Below, one piece after another: positions 6,365 to 10,431 of a stretch of DNA of 10,431 bases (position 1 is the stretch's first letter; every line of letters starts with the position of its first letter). A program made the translations under genes and the position numbers. The notes below the pieces were generated by a model that was not told the DNA's origin, did not search any database, and saw only the letters and a list, made by a program, of their open reading frames with translations. The DNA comes from Pseudomonadota bacterium (GTDB taxonomy: Bacteria > Pseudomonadota > Alphaproteobacteria > Rhodospirillales > Casp-alpha2). Location: NCBI GenBank assembly GCA_027620395.1, contig JAQBZY010000021.1:1-10431 (forward strand), written 5' to 3'.

Positions 6365-7540
6365 TCAATGTTTGCCGAGCGGCACGGGGGTGCCGTCGAC
6401 GAGGATGTGGTCGCATCCGAGGCGCCGAGCTTCCGCCTTGATATCAGCGGCATCGGCGCCAAGGGCGCTCAAGGTGCGAAATCCGTCAGCGCGAAGCCTG
6501 GCCAACAATTCCGAGCCGGTTCCTTGTGGCGCATAAAGCTTTGGCTTGGAGGCCGGCGGCGGCATGGCGCGAAGGATGCTGTCCAAAAATAGCGTGAACC
6601 CGGTCGCTGGTTCGCCGTCGCTCGCCTCGTTGCGCCCGGCCTGATATCGGCCCCCCGACCCAAGTTCGCCACGGACGCCTGGCGCGAAGATCGTGAACGT
6701 GGCGCCGGTGTGGTACTCGAAGCCGCGATTCTCGACGGCATCGACGGTCAACGGCAAGTCCGGCTTTTGCTGGCCGACACGGGCGACGACCTGCAACAGC
6801 TTTTCTCGTTCGAGCGCGGCCAACTTGCCGAGCGGTAACTTGCCGATCGACGGTATCTGCGAGCGGGCATCGCCGCTGGCGGCTAGCAACGCGGCCAAAA
6901 GCCCTTTGGCGTCGGTTCCCAGCTCCTTGGAGAGCGATTTCACTTCGGCGGCGTCCTTGCGGTCGAGCGCGGCCCGGAACGCCTGCGCGGCGTCACCTGA
7001 AATCCCAAGATCGGTCATTACCGCCGGCACCAGGGTCGGCATGCCGATATCGACGGCGACATCGGAAATGCCGATATCAAAAAGCGCGTCGACCGCCAAG
7101 GCAACCGCTTCGGCATCGGCATCGGCGGCGGCCCCGCCGATTAATTCGCAACCGGCCTGGGCGAATTGACGTTCGGGGCGCAATTGTGAACCGCGGACCC
7201 GCAAAACCTCGCCAGCATAACATAATCTGAGCGGCCTGGGGGCGTGGGCAAGGCGGGTCGAGGCGATGCGGGCGACTTGCGGGGTCATGTCGGCGCGCAG
7301 CCCCATCATCCGCTGCGAAACCGGGTCCATCAGCCGGAAGGTCTGCCCGGTCATGGCCGCGCCGGTTCCGGCAAGCAGCCCCTCTTCGAATTCGACCAAC
7401 GGCGGATTGACCCGCTCATAACCGCGCAGGGCAAAACTGGCGACTAGCTTTTCCCGGATTTCCGCCTCGAAAGCAGCGTCCGGCGGCAAGCTGTCGGAAA
7501 GACCGGCAGGCAGCAAAGCGGCGTCGGTCGGTTGGATCAT
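6365..7540 (-). CDS. hisZ: ATP phosphoribosyltransferase regulatory subunit HisZ
   Basis: HisZ is a catalytically inactive paralogue of histidyl-tRNA synthetase that joins short-form HisG to make an active, histidine-sensitive ATP phosphoribosyltransferase, the first step of histidine synthesis. The 391-residue product shows the HisRS-like core: LLPAGLSDSLPP near residue 9, RGYERVNPPLVEFEEGL at about 39-55, the LRLCYAGEVLR and RPERQFAQAGCELIGG segments of the former catalytic core, and GGRY near residue 300. A short C-terminal domain (about 335-391) remains. I chose the ATG at 7540; an upstream in-frame GTG at 7570 would add ten residues, but neither has a strong ribosome site. Its presence predicts a short-form hisG elsewhere in the genome. 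purA follows 30 bp downstream. A weak promoter-like pair (TTGCCG at 7619-7614, TAGGTA at 7596-7591, 17 bp apart) precedes it. Confidence 0.93.
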   Translation of the reverse strand: MIQPTDAALLPAGLSDSLPPDAAFEAEIREKLVASFALRGYERVNPPLVEFEEGLLAGTGAAMTGQTFRLMDPVSQRMMGLRADMTPQVARIASTRLAHAPRPLRLCYAGEVLRVRGSQLRPERQFAQAGCELIGGAAADADAEAVALAVDALFDIGISDVAVDIGMPTLVPAVMTDLGISGDAAQAFRAALDRKDAAEVKSLSKELGTDAKGLLAALLAASGDARSQIPSIGKLPLGKLAALEREKLLQVVARVGQQKPDLPLTVDAVENRGFEYHTGATFTIFAPGVRGELGSGGRYQAGRNEASDGEPATGFTLFLDSILRAMPPPASKPKLYAPQGTGSELLARLRADGFRTLSALGADAADIKAEARRLGCDHILVDGTPVPLGKH

Positions 7541-7654
7541 GCCTGGTCCAATTCGTGCAACCCCGGTCACGAGCGCCCGGGCAACACAGTTACCTAGCTT
7601 TTTTGCCCAGTTCCGGCAACCCGGCAGCCGCGGCCGGCTACCCGGCGGAGCGAC

Positions 7655-8257
7655 TCAATTCACGGAAAATCGTTTATCGCGGATGGTGGTGCCAATGCTG
7701 GTGATCAGGGGGGTGACCATGGCTTGTTGGGCGGCCGGGTCGTCCGAGGCTCCGATATTGGTTTCCGACCATGCCTGCCAGAACCGTTTGCCATCCGATC
7801 GGTCGTCGATCGATATGTCGATGCGGTAGCGGCTTGGCGTGACCTGGGTAATGCCCGGATCCGGCTTCGGATTGATCAAGCCGCCGCGGTTGCTGTCATA
7901 AATGTTAAGGCGGACATCGGGCGACTTGGTGCCGGAGTGATCCGGGCGGTTGCGTAGTTCAATCAACCGGTTCGGGCCGCCGCCGGTCCACGCGCCGGCT
8001 GCGTCGCGGTGTTCGAAACTGAGGACTAGCCGGCTGCTTTGAGAAACCGTGTAACCGCTTTTTTTGAGCGCCGCCTCGATCGACTTTTGCAATTGTACCG
8101 TTTCTTCGGAATTGTCATAGGCTTCGACGGCGATCATGCGGTCATTCGGAAGTGGAAGATACGAGACAGCGCTCATCACCGCGTCACCGGCCGCAGCCAA
8201 GTGTGCCGACGCCAAAACCACGGCCATCGCTGCGAGGGCGCGCTTGAGGGACGGCAT
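7655..8257 (-). CDS. Exported protein of unknown function
   Basis: This 200-residue protein begins with a clear Sec signal peptide: a Lys/Arg start, a hydrophobic core to about residue 21, and a likely cut after AHLAAA (about residue 23). No lipobox cysteine is present, so it should be soluble in the periplasm or released. The mature part contains a helix-like segment (EETVQLQKSIEAALKKSGY, about 52-70) followed by a beta-rich region with RLVLSFEHRD, an Asn-Arg-Gly-Gly turn after YDS, and the C-terminal SIGTTIRDKRFSVN. This loosely recalls small periplasmic or lipoprotein domains that bind partners in the envelope, but I cannot assign a family. The ATG at 8257 has a strong GGAGGA seven bases upstream, which rules out longer in-frame starts running back to 8377. 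It lies between the glycosyltransferase and hisZ on the same strand, so an envelope role is a reasonable guess only. Confidence 0.85.
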   Translation of the reverse strand: MPSLKRALAAMAVVLASAHLAAAGDAVMSAVSYLPLPNDRMIAVEAYDNSEETVQLQKSIEAALKKSGYTVSQSSRLVLSFEHRDAAGAWTGGGPNRLIELRNRPDHSGTKSPDVRLNIYDSNRGGLINPKPDPGITQVTPSRYRIDISIDDRSDGKRFWQAWSETNIGASDDPAAQQAMVTPLITSIGTTIRDKRFSVN

Positions 8258-8340
8258 GCGTAATCCTCCGGATAAATGGGAAGTCGCGGCCAGGGAATCA
8301 CCTTCGATCCCGAGAGTCAACTGGCGCAGAGGTTGAGGTA

Positions 8341-8372
8341 CCGATCCTGACCGGCGGTGCCGGTCGGATCGG
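8341..8372 (-). terminator. Strong hairpin immediately after the glycosyltransferase stop
   Basis: CCGATCC(T)GACCGGC, loop GGT, GCCGGTCGGATCGG forms a 14-bp stem with a single bulged base, starting one base beyond the stop codon at 8376-8374. Position suggests transcription end or mRNA 3' protection for the glycosyltransferase. A T run is missing on the minus strand, so it is not a textbook intrinsic terminator; it may instead attenuate read-through into the exported-protein gene or block 3' exonucleases. Confidence 0.5.
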
Positions 8373-8373
8373 C

Positions 8374-9396
8374 TCAAACCGCGGGTGTCGGCGCCGGCCT
8401 CTTGGCCGTCAACCCTGGGTGGATCGGCCGGCTCGGCACCCGCCTGGTGTCGTGGCCGAGGAACGCCAACAGGAGCTGCATGCCCAGAATGATCGGCAAC
8501 GCTGCCAGGAACACGGTTCCCGCAGTCGCCGGAATACCGCTCGCTTCGCTCAGATACCAGGCGCCGGCGCCGAAGGCGAAGCCGAAAAATGCCAACGCCG
8601 ATCCGGCCAGAAGTTCCAGCGACGCGATGCCGACGTCGCGCACGAAATAGGTATCGACGATGCGTCGGAATGCATTTTGGGCATGGCCGCCAAGAAACTC
8701 CCAGAAGATCCGCCGGACACTCAGGTGGCTCTGTTCGGTGCCATAACGCGCCTGCATCGGAACGTCACAAACCACCGCTTCCAGGCCGCCGAGGCGAAAC
8801 AACACATCGGATTCGAAAAAGAATCCCTTGGCGATATCGTCGAGCGGTAATTCGCGAAGCACGGCGGCGTGGACGGCGGTAAAACCGTTGGTCGGATCCA
8901 TGATCGTCCAATAGCCGCTGGATACTTTCGAAAACAACGTCAGCGCCATGTTGCCGAACAGCCGCATGGCCGGCAGGCCGCGCGCCGCCTGATAGCGGTG
9001 CAGGCGGTTGCCCTTGCTGTAATCGGCCTCGTTGTCGAGGATCGGACGGCACAAGGCGGGTATCAGCGCGCCGTCCATTTGTCCGTCGCCGTCGATCTTG
9101 ACCGCGATGTCGAAACCGTCGGCCAGTGCTTCCCGGTAGCCGGTGATGGTGGCGCCGCCGACGCCTTGATTGACGGCATGGAAGAGAACCTTGAGCCTGG
9201 GGTCCGACGCCTGTTCCTGGACGAACTTGCCGGTCGCGTCCGGACAGGCGTCATCGACGACATAAATCCGGCCCACTTCCGGGCCGATGGCGGTGATGAC
9301 GTCGAGGATATGGTTCCGTTCGCGATAACACGGAATCACGGCGGCGATGCGGGGCTGGCGTTCTTGTCGGACGGCTGAAACGGCGTTGTCGGCCAT
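8374..9396 (-). CDS. Family 2 glycosyltransferase, polyprenyl-phosphate-sugar synthase-like
   Basis: The 340-residue enzyme has a cytoplasmic GT-A domain of the dolichyl/undecaprenyl-phosphate sugar synthase type. IAAVIPCYRE (17-26) opens the nucleotide-binding fold, VVDDACPD (46-53) binds the nucleotide sugar, and IDGDGQMD (101-108) carries the metal-binding DxD. MDPTNGFTA (166-174) and the FFFESDVLFRL segment (192-202) are typical of this subgroup. Two C-terminal membrane segments (about 257-281 and 292-315) form a hairpin that anchors it near its lipid carrier. It probably transfers a sugar to a polyprenyl phosphate for later use in the envelope; the sugar is not predictable. The ATG at 9396 has AGGA about ten bases upstream; a TTG at 9453 lacks support. 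It is divergent from the Crp/Fnr gene. Confidence 0.92.
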   Translation of the reverse strand: MADNAVSAVRQERQPRIAAVIPCYRERNHILDVITAIGPEVGRIYVVDDACPDATGKFVQEQASDPRLKVLFHAVNQGVGGATITGYREALADGFDIAVKIDGDGQMDGALIPALCRPILDNEADYSKGNRLHRYQAARGLPAMRLFGNMALTLFSKVSSGYWTIMDPTNGFTAVHAAVLRELPLDDIAKGFFFESDVLFRLGGLEAVVCDVPMQARYGTEQSHLSVRRIFWEFLGGHAQNAFRRIVDTYFVRDVGIASLELLAGSALAFFGFAFGAGAWYLSEASGIPATAGTVFLAALPIILGMQLLLAFLGHDTRRVPSRPIHPGLTAKRPAPTPAV

Positions 9397-9424
9397 GCGG
9401 CGAGTATCCTTTGCAGCTTTCGGC

Positions 9425-9453
9425 AGACTAAACGCCCGGGAATCCAGCCGCAA
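9425..9453 (-). promoter_or_regulatory. Possible promoter for the glycosyltransferase gene
   Basis: On the minus strand TTGCGG (9453-9448) and TAGTCT (9430-9425) are spaced by 17 bases, 29 bases upstream of the chosen ATG. The -35 overlaps a small inverted repeat, CAGCCG/CGGCTG (9445-9450 and 9456-9461). Matches to consensus are modest, so this is a candidate only. Confidence 0.25.
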
Positions 9454-9502
9454 GCCGGCTGAACGGATCGGCGGTCCACTCGAACGTCAAGTAAAGGTTA
9501 TG

Positions 9503-9528
9503 TATCGCAATGTTTTGAATTTGCGCTA
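9503..9528. promoter_or_regulatory. Inverted repeat at the crp/fnr-family promoter, possible operator
   Basis: TATCGCAA (9503-9510) and TTGCGCTA (9521-9528) are inverted copies matching at seven of eight positions, separated by ten AT-rich bases. The pair covers the -35 to -10 region of the plus-strand promoter whose TATAAT begins at 9527. This is where a repressor, or the regulator acting on its own gene, would bind. The binding protein is unknown. Confidence 0.4.
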
Positions 9529-9532
9529 TAAT
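9527..9532 (+). promoter_or_regulatory. -10 element of the Crp/Fnr-family gene
   Basis: A perfect TATAAT sits in the most AT-rich segment of the divergent region, about 45 bases before the regulator's start. No good -35 lies 16-18 bases upstream, which suggests dependence on an activator. A 10-bp palindrome, TTTGATCAAA (9532-9541), begins at its last base and covers the expected transcription start. Confidence 0.5.
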
Positions 9533-9552
9533 TTGATCAAAATGAGGCGAAA

Positions 9553-9570
9553 ATCGGCGCTAGGGCCGAT
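9553..9570 (+). repeat. Small hairpin in the 5' leader of the Crp/Fnr-family gene
   Basis: ATCGGC (9553-9558) and GCCGAT (9565-9570) form a six-base perfect stem with a six-base loop. It lies in the predicted leader RNA just before the GTG start, where it could modulate ribosome access. It is too short for a firm claim. Confidence 0.35.
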
Positions 9571-9576
9571 AAACGG

Positions 9577-10290
9577 GTGCTCGGGGAAAAATTGAAAAAT
9601 CCGGATAAATCCAGTTTGGACGACATCCGCCTTTTGGCCGACTTGCCGGCGGCGGAATTGCGGGGGATCGAGCAGGCCTGCGTTTGGCGGCGTTTTTCCG
9701 ATCATGAACAGATCATCGATCGGCAAAGCAAGTCGAGCGACATTTTCTTCGTCGTCGAAGGCCGGGTCCGGGTCGTCAACTACTCGCTGTCGGGCAAGGA
9801 AATCACTTTGGAAGACTTGGAGCCAGGGGCGCATTTCGGCGAGCTTTCGGCGCTCGACAACGAACCCAGATCGGCCAGCGTGATGGCGCTCGAGCAGTGC
9901 CTGGTTGCGGCGCTGCCGCAGGAAAGATTTTTGAATATTTTGAGAGAGCGGGCAGAGATTTCCTATCGTCTGCTGCGGTCCCTGGCGGCAATTGTCCGAA
10001 CCTCCACCGACAGAATCATGGACCTCAGCACCCTCGCCGCCAACAACAGGGTTCAAGCCGACCTGCTGCGGCAAGCACACGCCGGGTTGGTCGGAGAAAA
10101 TCAGGCCGAAATCCGCCCGATCCCCGTGCACGGCGATATCGCCAGCCGGGTCAGCACCACCCGTGAGACCGTGGCCCGTGTGCTCAGTGACCTGGCCCGC
10201 CAAAACATCGTCGAGCGGAAAAAGGATGTTCTTCTGATCAAGGACTTGGCGCTGCTTCGCAAAATGGTCGAAGAGGTTCGCGGCGATTGA
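9577..10290 (+). CDS. Crp/Fnr-family transcriptional regulator
   Basis: The 237-residue protein has an N-terminal cyclic-nucleotide-binding-type beta roll (about 35-110) followed by the long dimer helix (about 120-165) and a winged helix-turn-helix (about 185-222). In the phosphate-binding cassette, FGELSALDNEPRSASV (87-102) keeps the Glu and the Arg-Ser pair that contact cAMP in Crp, so a cyclic nucleotide ligand is plausible. There is no Fnr-type N-terminal cysteine cluster. The recognition helix reads TTRETVARVL (194-203), keeping the Arg, Glu and Arg that in Crp read GTGA half sites. The start is uncertain: GTG at 9577 has a weak site, while a TTG at 9592 has GGGGA close upstream and would remove five residues. 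It is divergent from the glycosyltransferase and preceded by several inverted repeats, which suggests autoregulation or control of that gene. Confidence 0.9.
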   Translation: MLGEKLKNPDKSSLDDIRLLADLPAAELRGIEQACVWRRFSDHEQIIDRQSKSSDIFFVVEGRVRVVNYSLSGKEITLEDLEPGAHFGELSALDNEPRSASVMALEQCLVAALPQERFLNILRERAEISYRLLRSLAAIVRTSTDRIMDLSTLAANNRVQADLLRQAHAGLVGENQAEIRPIPVHGDIASRVSTTRETVARVLSDLARQNIVERKKDVLLIKDLALLRKMVEEVRGD

Positions 10291-10398
10291 GGCCGAATGT
10301 ACCGAAAATCAGTCCTCCTGTGCGGAAAATCACTGATCGGCAAAGGCGTCGGGGGCATGCTTTCCAAGATGCAATTTGGCGTTGGGAGGCGTGCTCCA

Positions 10399-10431
10399 AT
10401 GACGATTTTGAAGGCTTTCGGGCTGGCGGTG
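10399..10431 (+). CDS. Possible start of another gene, cut by the right edge
   Basis: An ATG at 10399 follows GGGAGG (10384-10389) with nine-base spacing and opens MTILKAFGLAV, which could be the beginning of a signal peptide or membrane segment. The same frame is open back to ATGs at 10369, 10357 and 10297. The 10297 ATG has GAGG four bases upstream and lies six bases after the regulator's stop, so a longer product is possible. Too little is visible to say what it encodes. The 108 bases between 10290 and this start hold no recognisable terminator. Confidence 0.4.
   Translation, partial: MTILKAFGLAV

Noticed and set aside
7108..7140. Tandem GGCATC/GGC repeats inside hisZ
   Set aside because: These are a few codons for an Ala/Asp-rich segment of HisZ and are explained by coding sequence in GC-rich DNA.
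7579..7608. GGGCAA...TTGCCC stem-loop upstream of hisZ as an attenuator or terminator
   Set aside because: A six-base stem with an 18-base loop is weak, and the T run lies inside the loop; no leader peptide rich in histidine codons is visible.
8293..8320. TTGACT (minus strand, 8320-8315) as the -35 of a promoter for the exported-protein gene
   Set aside because: No acceptable -10 hexamer lies 16-18 bases downstream of it.
8869..9378. Plus-strand open frame of 169 codons opposite the glycosyltransferase
   Set aside because: The minus strand has intact glycosyltransferase motifs; the antisense product shows no domain and is a codon-bias shadow.
9526..10203. Minus-strand open frame of 225 codons opposite the Crp/Fnr gene
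   Set aside because: The plus-strand product has a full two-domain Crp/Fnr architecture; the antisense frame has no recognisable features and runs across the TATAAT promoter.

Overview
This looks like chromosomal DNA of a GC-rich alphaproteobacterium, probably of the Rhodospirillales type. That placement is inferred from gene content: a HisZ-type histidine regulator beside purA, a pseudokinase family I associate with this group, and the general protein style. No rRNA or other taxonomic marker is present. Coding density is high, and I see no insertion sequence, phage gene, CRISPR array, tRNA or rRNA. No stretch longer than 300 bases lacks a gene.

Left part (1-3128, all minus strand): the first 125 codons of thiC run off the left edge, preceded by a well-formed TPP riboswitch with a plausible translational expression platform. 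Upstream of it is a tight two-gene unit. Its first gene encodes a 679-residue, membrane-tethered, kinase-like protein whose catalytic motifs are degenerate (HRA for HRD, GEC for DFG). Its second gene, 12 bp downstream, encodes a small multi-pass membrane protein. This pair is the least explained system in the window.

Middle (3269-5011): a TetR-family repressor and a mandelate-racemase-type enolase-superfamily enzyme are divergently transcribed from an 81-bp intergenic region. That region holds an 18-bp imperfect palindrome overlapping the likely tetR promoter. This is a classic self-contained catabolic switch. The repressor appears to be made from a leaderless or nearly leaderless mRNA.

Right part (5042-9396, all minus strand, reading right to left): a polyprenyl-phosphate-sugar-synthase-like family 2 glycosyltransferase with a C-terminal membrane hairpin, an exported protein of unknown function, hisZ and purA. 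hisZ and purA are 30 bp apart and probably cotranscribed. A strong hairpin directly after the glycosyltransferase stop separates it from the exported-protein gene.

Far right (9397-10431): a Crp/Fnr-family regulator is transcribed rightward, divergent from the glycosyltransferase. It sits behind an AT-rich leader with a perfect TATAAT and several inverted repeats. It keeps the cyclic-nucleotide-contacting residues and the RExxxR DNA-reading residues of Crp. A further reading frame begins near the right edge and is cut off.
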